Assembly (NCBI RefSeq): GCF_035083965.1
Contig: NC_089739.1
Span: 8,482,001-8,546,000 of the forward strand
Direction: 5' to 3'
DNA length: 64,000 nt
DNA from: Branchiostoma lanceolatum
Taxonomy: Eukaryota > Chordata > Leptocardii > Amphioxiformes > Branchiostomatidae
The translations under genes and the position numbers were made by a program. This document shows positions 13,041-24,760 of this stretch, piece by piece. The stretch's first letter is position 1, and each line of letters starts with the position of its first letter. The notes under the pieces are model-generated. The model was not told the origin of the DNA and did not search any database. It saw only the letters and a program-made list of their open reading frames with translations.

Positions 13041-13290
13041 AATGTTTTGGGCATCACATATCTAGACCGTGTTACTAACAAGGAAATCTACAACAAAGTA
13101 GTACAAGCCATTGGACCACATGACAACCTCTTGATAACTGTAATGAAGCGCAAGCTAAGATGGTTCGGTCATGTGGTAAGATCGTCAGGGCTTGCAAAAA
13201 CTATACTACAAGGAACAGTGCCAGGTAGCCGAACGAAAGGAAGACAGAGAAAACGGTGGGAAGATAACATAAATGTTTGATCTCGTGGTC
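13041..13290 (+). mobile_element. Truncated LINE: C-terminal end of a non-LTR reverse transcriptase ORF
   Basis: The frame at 13047-13280 encodes a segment with ...RKLRWFGHVVR.SGLAKTILQGTV...GRQ(R/K)KRWEDNI, which I recognise as the characteristic C-terminal tail of non-LTR retrotransposon reverse transcriptases. It is 5'-truncated: no polymerase or endonuclease domain is present. The frame closes right after WEDNINV. The following bases (13285-13625) are a diverged copy of 11310-11465. Confidence 0.8.
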
Positions 13291-13368
13291 TTCGAATGCA
13301 TGGATATCCAAGCTTTCTGAACAGTGTTCTGAACACTTAATTATCTCAAGTTTGCAATTCGGGAGGTA

Positions 13369-13573
13369 AATGCAGAAATGTTCGCGGTGGTTTTATGTTC
13401 GCGGTTCTCGCGGTAACCGTTTCACCGCGACCTCAAAGCCACCGCAAACATCTTTGTCCAATACTGTAGCAGTATGTGACTATAGCGCTACCGCGAACTT
13501 AAAACCACCGCGAACACTCCGTTTTCGCCTTAGCGCGAAATAAAAACCACGCGAACTTAAATGCATTTACAGT
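13369..13573. mobile_element. 205-bp MITE with TA target-site duplication
   Basis: It is flanked by TA (13367-13368 and 13574-13575). The termini are imperfect inverted repeats built on 'aaatgca...gttcgcg(g)tggtttt', with cgcgg and accgcgaac motifs repeated inside. The related unoccupied sequence at 11395-11465 runs straight across the TA (11407-11408), which confirms the boundaries and a TA target (Tc1/mariner-type behaviour). A strongly decayed relative may lie at 48220-48395. Confidence 0.75.
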
Positions 13574-13835
13574 TATTAGTGATGTAGCATTAGCATATCT
13601 CCCTCAATATCCCGTTTTTAAAAGAAACGGATACAGGATAATACAGCGGATAAAGGCGAACTAGCGTTATAAACGTAAATGGAAAGTACCTGTTCTGTGT
13701 GTGCGCTGAAATTTTTACATAGACAAGTCTTTTACTTTTCAATCGAAATAGTTTGTAGATTACGAATCTCTAACCTAGGCATAGCAATGTTGAAGGTTGT
13801 GTCTTGTTACTGATATCATGATTTGTGTCAGATCT

Positions 13836-16800
13836 TTTCAGAAAACATGATGAAATAAAACCAGTACATCAGCAGGAGGTCCCAAAAGCTACATATTCAT
13901 ACAGAGAAGATCTGTCAAACCTTGCACGGGATACCAAAGGGTACAAAAAACCCCTACCGGCATTGAAAATGGCCTCGTACTCAACAAAGCAAGTAGCAAG
14001 AAAATTCCACCCAACAACGCATGGAAGCAACGTTCACATAGAGTATGAAGGTTTGGTAGCTCGCAGTGATGATAGTTCTAAAAATAGTATTTGCTTCAGC
14101 GAACTGCCAATCAAAATCGGAGAGAAGATCCACCTAAAAACAATTGAGAGCAGAAGGTTTAAAGGGGCCACCAAGATAGGATTCACCTCAAAGAATCCAG
14201 ACGAGATGACAGCGAAACAGCTGCCAATGCATTCCTACCCTAACCTCAACCGTACAGATGGATTTTGGATAAAGCCCTTACCTGAAGTGTATGGCCACAA
14301 TGAATATGCTGTGACATTTTGCGTGGATGACAGCGGAAATGTGTTCTTTTCCATCAACGGAGACAATGAGGTATTCTTCTTTGACGGTGTGGATGTCTCC
14401 AGGGATCTGTGGGCAGTTGTGGATATACATGGCAGCGCAGTGGCTTTGCAATTCGAAGGTAATTCACATCAATTATCAGCATTCTAATTTCAGCTAATAC
14501 ACTGGACCCTTTTTGGTCAAAATCAGTAGAGTAATAGGTAAAAGTTGCCATGGCAACTTTGATTGTGGTTCACATAAAACTTCCGCATTTTGAACGTCAA
14601 AGTAGAATATCTACTGCTTTTTCTTTATCAGGAATCATTTAAGCATAACCTTTGTGCTTTTTTTTAATACTTAGCCATGTTCGATAAGACAAATAGACGC
14701 TATCCATCTTTCTGACGTTGTATGTGTTCACGATCCAGACGAAATTGTGCAGCCTGCCCCAAGAGAAGGGATCCGAGAAGGCGACCATGTGATGCTAACG
14801 GCGGAGAACATGGAGACTCTCCGTGTACTACAAGATGACCATGGTGACTGTCCTCCTGATATGGAAGAGGTAAATTAGGATTCAGGCGTGATTGTATCGT
14901 CATCAGGTAACTTTGACAAACTTGGTCTATTTCGCATACTAACCCAGTGAATAACTATGAATAGATATAGAAAGTATTACTAAAATCTGTGCTTTTCACT
15001 ATTGCAGGGAATAGGAAAAATAGGGATAGCAAGAGAAATTGATCACAATGAAGATGTCACCGTATACTTCCCAGAAATTGACAAAAAGTAAGTATTTTGT
15101 ATGACCTAATCATTTTGATACGTCAAAAAGTTCATTTGAAATATATATATAAGGTATTCCTATTCATTAAACCCTACATGTAATATGTACAAATCTACAT
15201 TACAGTTCAAACTGAGTTTATTTTCATCTAATACAATAACAACAAATGTGCGGTACACTATTTACTGTGTCAGAGTTGAGCTTTCATCCTATCAAACATT
15301 TTACATACATACCGTTTACAATCAGGTGGCGTCTGAGTCCAGCAGTCTTACAAACGGTTGAAAATGTTGGTTCGGATTTTGTGACCAGTTTAGAAGGTGA
15401 GTTACATGAAAGTTTTATGCCTCTGCTATTTTGCCATGTAATCAATGTATGCACAACGTCCTCAACCTCTGGTTTACAACTTTAAAGGGCCTTTGGATAT
15501 TGAATCATATATAAAATTTGTATGCCAAATTTGCATTGCGAATATGCATCGCAAATTATCACCGGTCGGCTGTAGCGCAGTTCTTTTTGTTGCCAGCGAG
15601 ATGAGGGATCTGTTTTGGTGTAAGTAAACTATCGTATTCTGTCTGGAGATGTTGGAAGTTGCAAATATTCATCGCAAATATGTTAGAACATATTTGAGCA
15701 TCCCTCATGTCAGTATTTTTTTCTATAACATGCTGTTGTGAACAATAGTCACTATCATGAATGCTATGACAAAAACTCATATATAGTGATCCAGTTCAGT
15801 GGTTCACAGCTGCCAAGTGTTCTTGCTTTTTTAAGAGGTAGCGATGGGCACGGGTCTTAAAGGATTGAAGGCCCGTGGGCTAATGTCTCGAACGACACTG
15901 TCTGGGAGCGCGTTCCAGGGGCTGGTTGATGCATGTGTCTTGTATGAGTTCTGGAGACAGGTTCGGTGAGAGCGTGTCGACTAGGCATAGCTAGGGTGGA
16001 GCGTGTTGTACGCCTGGGTGCGAACGGCTGAGGTAGCAACTTCTTCAGGTCAAATAGGCACTGGTTTGTCATAGAGACAACGTTATAGTTCAGGTATGGA
16101 TGTCAACAGGAAGTTGCATAGGGGAATATCAGTTACAGTAAACAAGCTAGCTTAATCCCGTATTTTTTTTAGATTCCAAAATGTGACCTACTGCTGTGCT
16201 GTGCTGTTGATACCATAATGTGTGTTCTGGTTCTATCATATTCAAAACTTATCTGTAAACAAGCATAGCCTCTCAGTATAGTACGCTGATGTTGTCATGA
16301 TTTTAGGAATTTGTGAAAAAGTTGGTCACCACTGGAAGATGGGACTCTCGAGGGTCTGCACACAATGTGGAGAATGTACATCAAAAGGGGAGGAATGCAT
16401 CATGAAAGGCTTGCCACTTCGCCCTTTAGGCAGGTAATTAATTTAAAATTTGTCATTGCTACTCTATCATATGCATACTTTCTGCTCTTACTTACCAGAA
16501 GATGGGAACAACATCGAACATACTGTAAACGCAAGTTTGATAAAAAATGGCGGTTCAAACCACTGACATGTAGGGAATTATACATCAAAGTCGTTACCAT
16601 TTGGTGTGGTGACAAGTACACATCTTTGCAAAAATGTTACAGTGAACAGTTTTCATATTTGAATTCCTATGACACCAAATCTTCATTATTGCAGCACCTG
16701 TGGATGCAGACACGAAGGTAAGAGATGTGCAAACTGTGGGCTTTGCCGCACTTGTGCTGGATTACGTCATGAGGACCTGATAGAGTCTTTGAGAAATCAA

Positions 16801-19800
16801 CTGCAAGCCGGCACTGAGGACGAGCACTTGAAGCACTTTGTTGAGTCGGTGACAAGTACACTGCCAGAGCAACTTACAAGTAAGTTTTCCATGAAATCAT
16901 GAAAAACCTTACAGCTTTAAAACTTTTGAGGTTTTCCCTGCCAAGGTTAACAAATATTAAACTAGAAGGGCAACATTTGCGATAGCATATTTTGCCCATC
17001 TCCCTCCCAATGCAAAAACTAAATCGAAACGGGGCTTGTGTCCCCTATGCAAGAATGGATGCTAGAATGGTGCGAATAGGCTTTTACAGGAACTCCCATG
17101 CATAATGGGCCATTCAGAAAACATGTCTATTAAAAAAGTGAACTTTTGTGTAATCACTTTTGTGTAATCACAAAATAATTTTGAAGTAGTGTATGCAGAA
17201 AATGATTATGGAGTCATTTGGGTAAATACCCAATGCACAACTGCACCAAATTTCAGGTCCTTTGGTTTAAATACTACAAAATGTACGTTTTTTGTCAGAA
17301 AATGGAAAAAATGTCTTGGGGTATGCACTCGCTCTACCTGCATACCAAGTTTACGCTTATGTGGCCCATGGTCGACCGAGATAAATCGATTTGAAGATTT
17401 GACAGGATGGGGGGAGGGGTGAGGAGGAGAAAGAAACATGGCCAAAGACTGTATATTTTGACCATACTTATAGTGTGGGCAAAATATAATAATTCAGCCA
17501 CCATACGTAGGAGTATGGTCCATATTTATAGGAATATCATTAAATGATTTTGTTGACATCGCGACAATGTATTGATTTTGAGGTGACTTTTATATATGGA
17601 TACATCAGTAAATCACAAAATAATGTTGAAAATTGTTGAGTATGCATTTCTATACCACACTGAGCCATAAATCTGATGCTTCTTATTTACAACGTTATCC
17701 ACTACAGAGTTGCATAAAGTTGGTCACGACCTGACAGTAGGAGATCAAGTCAAAGTACAAGTGGATGAAGAGGCATTTGAATTTCTACAAAAGGAGAGTG
17801 GTTGTGACTGGAAGAAAGAAATGATAGAGGTTTGGGTTAATATGTCTACTTGTTTCACAAGGTGCATGAGTTTCATATTCCCCTTCCTATTTCTCAACAA
17901 TTGGCCAGGGCAGTCAAATAAGTTGCTGTGATCGTTATTGGATAAGCATGAATTCTTCCAGACGGCACAAGATTCAATGATATATCTTGCAATTTTACTG
18001 GACCATGTATGAGTAGTATACTGGGCAAATCGCACGTCTTATAGTACTGGATGAAACATTTGCCCCAAATCTCTGTATAAAGTTATTCATCATGCCAGTC
18101 TTGGCTTAAATTTGGGTATTTTTGAATCGTTGTCCTTTACAACATGATAGCATAACTACTAAGATGTTGATTCTGAACAAGCACAGAACATTTCACATAT
18201 TTTCAATCTTAATTGCTGTCCTCATCTGTAGTACCTTTTGATATTGTACAAGGTTATTGGCAGGACTGGTGAAGTAACTGGTTTGGTTGGGAAGAAAGCT
18301 GTGACTGTCAACTTTTCGAATGGGACGAGGTACCATTTTTAACATATCTTTTATACTATCAAATTTGTAAAGTTGGATAAGGTATTTTTTGAAACGTTGC
18401 TGATCGTACTGTGAATGAATGATATCATACTGTTGACATTTATATAAGCAAGTATTAATGATATTTCTATTGGCAGCTAGGTTATTAGATGAGTTTCTTT
18501 GCAGGTGGGATATCGCCCCTGACTGCCTTATCAAGACTTCCCCTGCACAAAAGGAGGAGGAAGAATCACTGAAGAAAGGAGATTTGGTGAAAGTTCTAAA
18601 GGATGAGAAAGAACTAAAAAAACTACAAATAGGACATGGTGGATATAATGAAAAGATGAACACGGTATGTTTTATTTCTCAGCAGCACAGAACTCCTTTT
18701 TCTGTTGTTATCTATTACAGAGTCTATTCTAAAGCGATATCATAGGGCCAGATTTCTCTATATTATGATTTTAAAACTAAGATTAATGTTGAAAAAAGAT
18801 ATTGAGATGCTTGACTGGCATATTATGCACTCCATGCAGTGGCTTGGAAAGACTGGCAGAGTGAGGAAGGTCCGAAAACAAATGGTTCAGGTTGAAATTG
18901 CCGGGCAGAAGTGGTGGTTCAACCGGGCGGCTGTTTCCTCAACCGTTGCAGGTACACAGGAATGAGCAATTTATGCATATTGTACGAAAACGAATGAGAC
19001 CTTATAAGAATATAAGAAGAACAAATAAGTAAGAACAATAATATCACGGCCATACATCTTAGGACGATTAGACCCACAACGTTACCTTCAGAGTATTATT
19101 GCATTTCATTGACTAAAACCGAATGGATGTCAGTTTCGCACCTCATCTTGTACTTTGCTTCTGCCACGTTTGCACAGTCGAGACTATTCCATCCACAATT
19201 GCAGTCCAGTTTAGACAATTAGTCAGAAAAGATATCTAGACGTTAATGGTACAACGAGTTTAAGAACCCTTTAAAACTCCATCGCACATAACATCACCAG
19301 GAAAAAGACACTTGATGGTATTTAGCTAATTCATAGGGGACGGAATTTGGTCTGATTTCAGAACCTTATCTGTGATTTGTTTGTATGTAAAACATATAGT
19401 TGGAGAGGAATCTGGCCGTGTTAGAGAGGGAGACTTTGTTAAAGTAGTGGTGGATGAGGAAACCTTTCGGCAAAACCAAATCGGCCACGGAGGGCAAGGA
19501 GACAAAATGAAACAGGTATGTAGCACATACTTCTAATAAGCAACGCGGATTTTACTGAAAATATCATACGTAAAATATAAGTAAACCAATCCTCAAGTGG
19601 CGTTGCGCTACAAATTCGTTCAGAGAAAACCTGTGTCTGCTCTTTTCTTTGACAAACTTCCTTACTTTTCCCCTACTGATGCAGTTGGTGGACAAAGTTG
19701 GCATGGTTCATCAGATTGACCTTGATGGTGATGCTGTCGTCTACTACGCAGATGGCATCAAGTAGGTGCACGAAATGTATTTGGGAAAAGCACGTACTAG

Positions 19801-22800
19801 GAATATAAACCTAAAATGGTGTCATAATGGTGCCACTGTGGCCTTGTGGTTAAGATTGATGACTAAGAGTCAAATGTTACAGGCTCGGCTCCCAAATAGG
19901 TGTTCATGTTGTGTCACTGGAATAGGCACTGCACAACAATTCCCTCACTCGACACACTCAAAAGAGACCAACTTTAACAATAGTATGCAGGGATACTGAA
20001 AATACTAGCGTGCCCAAACCTATACCACTTTGTATTGATGTAATAAGCTATAGCTATCTGCCACCCAAATATCAAGACCATACCTCATATCCCAGACAAA
20101 AGATACATTGAAAGAAATGTTATAATACAACTATCTCATGAATCCTGCTAATATATATAGTCTTATTTTGCATGATTTACATTTCATCGTGTGTAGTCTA
20201 AGCTACCATCATCCAAATCCTTTGTTCCTTTTTCAGTACTATCAGTACATAAACTGCATTGACACCTTTGTAATAATCAATCAATTAGCAAAATAGAGAC
20301 AAGTCTCCATACTAAATTACTTTTTTTTATTTTCAGATGGACTATCAATCCCTTGAGCCTAGACAAGGTGAATCCGGAGGACTGCGATTCTGAAGACTTA
20401 AGCCATGTTCTAGAGACGATAGAGGTTGGAGACTGGGTTAAGGTGGACGCCGACAAGGACAGAATCAAAGAAATTCAAGAAAGAACCGTTCCTTGGAATG
20501 ATGGCTACTACGATGTATGTTTTCATTATGGACAGTCTGCTAAGTCATAGCTCGAAACGCTTAACAATAATTGTAGTTGAATAGATAAATGTCACTGTTA
20601 ACTTTGACAATATATCAATAGCTTTTTCTTTACACATACTGGTTTCGTCAATAAGCACTGTAGCGCGTTCATGTCTGAACAGCATTTTTATGAATCTTGC
20701 GAACTGTTCATGAATCTCTTGAGTTTCTTTCTAGGCTGCAGGACATGTTGGACGTGTGGACGAAACTGTCCCCAGTAAAAATTTACTAAGAGTGTCTATC
20801 CAAAAGGCAGTCTATCCACTGAACACAAGGCTTCTGAAGAAAGCGACAGTAAAAGGTAAGGAAATTCTCAACTATGTAATACTATATAGAGCAAAAGGTT
20901 AGCTACTTGTAAAATGTATTATCGTTGTTTTCTTAGTTTCTCCTCACCCTTTTCTTATATCTTGACTTGTACAGACACTTAAAAGGAAAGAAATCAAATC
21001 ATTGCTGGGTCCATTGTAGAAATTCCCCAATGTCTTGATATACATACACCAATATTGTATTATGGCGTTGAATCATACCATATCTGTCAATCAGAAAAGC
21101 TAAGTATACATAGTAGTTTGATTGCAAATAGTGACGTGTACATGTTGTTGCTCAGATATGAGAGAAGCATTTGCTCCAGCAGACACCCAATGCCCAGTCT
21201 TTGCAAGGGGTGACCTTGTGAAGATATGTACAAGTTTGGGAGAGCTAAAGAGTCGACAGCATAGACACGGAGGATACACTGACAGGATGGAAAAGGTATA
21301 CAAGTCATTGCCATCCAAAATCATCAAAAACCTCCTTAACTTTGATGTATCCTTTTTATCTCTAAGATATGAGGTCCAACATTGAAACTACAATTAGAAA
21401 TTTTGTAGCGGCACATCGGGTTGTCTTTTATTGTGTTTATAAACAAATTAGTAATAGAAAAGCGATTTGGGTGGTTAGATATTTATATGCATACAGGCAT
21501 AAAAGCAACAAATCAAATAGCTTCTAGCAATAATTGTGATCTATCACTTCAAGGACATTATTAGCGTTATCTGAAACTCGTAATAGACAAAAGAATACTG
21601 TTGTAGCAACTTTGTTAGCGACAGGTCGTGTTTTCTATGTCATTTCTGGCTTGCCCACTAAGCACGTCATCACTTCATATATATATACTTGAGGGCGTGT
21701 TCAGTAGACTATTGGTAATTCAAGACTTAGATTTGTGATGAAAGGGTCAGGAATCACCTCAAAACACCTAATTGTTTTTTGTTTCACTGTTTCATTACGT
21801 GATTCAAATAACGAAAGCTTACATTGCTGACGGTCCAAGCTTTCTCGTCAGTAATAGATCAGGTTAATTGGATTATTTATACATGTACATGAAACTAAAA
21901 CATGATGTTTTTCATTGGCATCAATCATTGTCAAAACAGACTTATTTTCTTTACATACAGGTCATGGCCTCAATAGGTTCCGTCAGGTATATTGATGGCG
22001 ATGGCGATGTTCACGTGAAATTCAGTCTCCAAGGGTGAGTGTAAGGCGTTAGAGTGAGAGGTAGACAAGCTTGATCACAACGTTTTGGGGGTTTACCGAA
22101 ACAGACGTAAGATCTTTACCCACTGTTGAAGCATTCTTAGTTTGATAAGACCAGTATCGGCATAGCGTCAGAAATCATGTTTAACTTACTTTGACATATC
22201 CAGTTTGGGGTGTACTTTGCAATGGTTTAAGGGTAGCATGCAGTGGAGGACATCCTTCCCATTGATCTTCGGAAGGGAAGAAACAGCCATTAAGGGTGAG
22301 ATCAGGTACCATTAATCGAAAGTATTTAGAGACCGTTACCAGATATTGCAATATTGGCATGTTGATGTGCAGCAAGATTGGCATGCATGTCTGATTCGTT
22401 TTCTTACTTATTTCGCGGCAGGTTTTGCTTCAGCCCTGACGTACTGTCGAAAGTCGAACGTACCGAGGAGACATTCCATGTGGGCGACATGGCTCTCATT
22501 GAGCCGGACAGGTCACGGTTTGTGTCACTTCAAAAGGACTCAAAACATGGTGGCTACGTTCAAGGAATGGTTTCGGTATGTAGACTTTTCTTTTCTATGA
22601 TTATTGAATTCCGACGAAACTCTTCGCATATACTTTAAAAGCTTAAATGGAGAGAAAGCTACTCCGACGTCCCAGAATCTTCCAGGACAAATACAAATCG
22701 TAAGTACATGATTAGTCGCTCTAACAAATAACCATTTGACTGGTAGATTCGGAGAAAGAAACTAAAAGAAGCATGAAATGCTAGGATGCTTTCCTCAAAT

Positions 22801-24760
22801 TCTCATCGAAATATTAAACAGACTAGATCCCACGACCCCATAACTTCGCCAAATGATGTTAACCTTTTTGGATGACGCATTAGAACTTCTCATTGATTCT
22901 GAAAATAAGGTCCTCATTTGCATAAATCATTTCAGGAGATCATCTTCTCCAACCAAATAACACAAGTTGTTCAAAGCATGAAATTCTTAACTTAGCAAAT
23001 AAGGCTGTTGAAGTATTGTCTCGAGAATCATATGTGTGATTCAACATATATATTTGCTGAGATTCGGAATACCACAAGAATGAGATTCCCATCATTTACC
23101 ACTATGAAATTATCGTGTATCTTATCAATTATGCAAATTCGGTGTTCATTTGCATATTTAATATCTATTGACATTTCTCTCCATGTTTGAGATTCCTATA
23201 ATGGAATACAACAGATTTCTAAGCTTACTTAATTGATTATGTTTAATTATTATCCAGAGGACGAGATATCAAAACCTGAAGTTCTACTGCAGTACCTTAC
23301 AAAGACCCTAGGGGGCCCAAACCTAATCATTTTGAGGTCCCATCAAGGCCTACCCACATACCGAATTTCAAGACAAACTACTCGAGTCATGTTGTTCACA
23401 AACAGACAAGTAACTAGTCAAGTTGATCCTGTCCTCTGCCTATTTCCCTCAATGATGGTGCATTGGTCACACTAACGCCTTATACAAAAGGGCCAAACGA
23501 CCCCAGTAACTACAGGGGAATATCTATTATAATTATCAGTTGTCTCGCGATCGCTAAACCATTATAGTCTGCATTGAGCTTGCGCCTCACAGCAATTCTA
23601 GATCAAAATAAAATTGGCTCTCTGAATCAGGACGGACATTTGAAAATGGTACAAACGACAACATATGCATCATGGACTCACTATAAAGCAAATACCTTCC
23701 AAGGAATAGAATCTTTTATTCGTGTTTTATTAACTCTATAAAATCTTTTAACATCATTTGCAGACAGGGACTATGGCAGTATGTGTATGATTTGTTTCTC
23801 TTTACAGGCATGTGGGAAGATAGGACGTCTTCTGGACATCATCGACGGGGGTAGGATAAGAGTAAAAGTTGATGGAACAGCTAGGATCTACTGTCCGGAT
23901 TTGCTAGAAAGGCAGGGGAATCCAGGACTTGGTAGGAACTTTTATATATACTTTTATTAAAGCAAATAATGATTAAAAAATGATTTTACTTAGGCAATAA
24001 ATATACCCTCATGGACGGTCAGTCATCAGGGTATACCTTATGTGGTACACGTTTTACTCCATATATTTCATTTCACAACTTATTACTCTTAATAGACCGT
24101 GGTGTTTGGAAATCCACGAAGAACTCCATCTGTGCTCCTGGCAGCCATGACTGGAGCAAAGGTCGATGCCTGGTGTGCGTCAACTGTGGAGAATGCACCC
24201 AGTATGGAAAACAGTGTCCCATACGTGACAGATCAGACAGCCGGGACCCTGGCAGGTCTGTATTGACCTCTTTGTAAAGGACAGCAGATATGCATGCCCA
24301 AGCATTCTCCATTAAGTTCCTAACGGTTTGGAACATGCATTTTGCAGATCGGACTTGGTTAACAATTAGTACATACGTCAGCCTATTCCCTGATTGGTCT
24401 GGATAAATATTTAGCAAAAGAAGCCTGAACATGCATGATAACACTTAACTTTGGGGAGTAATATCGATCATCTGTCAGAGGAAATGAGTCCATAAGTAGT
24501 GTTTAAACTAAATCATTTTAGGTCACGCATGAGTGCCAATTAATTCTAACTACATTTTACTGTTTAACAGTTGTAAATAGGTTTCTTTTGTGTCTCTAAT
24601 GCTAACTGTTGTTGTTTCTGACTGTCCCACGCTCAGCATCTGTGGCTGTGGATTTGGTCATGCCGGATGTGATGACTGCGGCTACTGTAAGACATGCGCA
24701 AATGAAGACTCAGATTCAGATTCAGATGACCAACCAGGGGCACAATGCAAAGTGTCTTGA
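13836..24760 (+). CDS. Neuralized-repeat / Mind-bomb-repeat protein with two Cys-rich cassettes (multi-exon; 5' end not resolved)
   Basis: Exons: ~13836-14458, 14675-14869, 15008-15087, 15326-15396, 16307-16433, 16695-16879, 17708-17829, 18253-18329, 18505-18664, 18840-18951, 19400-19515, 19685-19761, 20337-20514, 20735-20855, 21156-21295, 21961-22034, 22422-22575, 23808-23931, 24096-24255, 24637-24760 (TGA). Phases agree except at the first junction, where the obvious pairing 14458/14675 shifts frame; an acceptor near 14694 would repair it. The first exon encodes a Neuralized homology repeat (KFHP..HGSNV, GFTSKNP, FWIKPLPE, VFFSINGD, LWAVVDIHG), a phosphotransfer-unrelated recognition fold. 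Then come seven Mind-bomb-type SH3-like repeats (GD.VKV..D...L...HGG..D.M, then G..G.V..., W.(F/I)NP), usually split between two exons. Cys-rich cassettes lie after repeat 1 and at the C terminus, followed by an acidic (SD)n tail. No ankyrin repeats or RING are visible. The first exon is open upstream of the ATG at 13969, so upstream coding exons may exist. In known proteins both domain types recognise Notch ligands; a role here is inference. Confidence 0.85.
15835..16085 (-). mobile_element. LINE 3' ORF fragment in an intron
   Basis: Read on the minus strand with frame changes, it gives segments such as NSYKTHASTSPWNALPDSVV and an AFNPLRP end, the usual C-terminal motif (W-N-x-L-P) of non-LTR reverse transcriptase ORFs. 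It is frame-broken and 5'-truncated, and inserted between exons 15326-15396 and 16307-16433 in antisense. Confidence 0.65.
16307..16879 (+). other. Cys-rich cassette 1 (two exons)
   Basis: The pattern is C-x4-H-x-W-x2-G-x4-C-x2-C-x2-C-x6-C, then 13 residues, then C-x-C-x6-C-x2-C-x2-C-x2-C, giving 12 possible metal ligands. The phase-2 intron (after 16433) falls just before the second half. The residues after it (16750-16879) look helical and lead into repeat 2. I do not recognise it as a named zinc finger. It is not a canonical RING, since the Cys/His spacing and order differ. Confidence 0.7.
16880..17707 (+). other. Intron, no further feature
   Basis: Intron between Cys cassette 1 and MIB-type repeat 2. 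The two opposite short ORFs at 17189-17445 have no recognisable content. Confidence 0.6.
19822..19990 (+). mobile_element. tRNA-derived SINE
   Basis: It contains TGGCCTTGTGGTTAAGAT (A-box-like) and GGCTCGGCTCCC (B-box-like) at roughly tRNA spacing, followed by an unrelated body. It lies in the intron between exons ending 19761 and starting 20337. The folds are too poor for a functional tRNA gene. Confidence 0.6.
22880..23490. repeat. Dispersed repeat family A, copy 2
   Basis: This repeats the motif order of 120-860 (ttatgcaaattcggtgttcatttgcat, then ctagggggcccaaac, then cctacccacataccgaattt). It is located in the large intron between exons 22422-22575 and 23808-23931. Confidence 0.55.
24096..24760 (+). 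other. Cys-rich cassette 2 (two exons, C-terminal)
   Basis: It has the same Cys/His/Trp spacing as cassette 1, with a 14-residue linker in place of 13. The intron (24256-24636) lies at the same place and phase, so the exon pair was duplicated within the gene. The C-terminal tail is acidic, with SDSDSDD at about 24713-24730, and ends ...KVS, TGA. Confidence 0.7.

Noticed and set aside
13047-13280. Host exon of the NHR/MIB-repeat gene
   Set aside because: The peptide is a recognisable LINE reverse-transcriptase tail, not a host domain.
19822-19990. tRNA gene
   Set aside because: Box A and B are recognisable but arms do not pair well and an unrelated tail follows; SINE is the better call.
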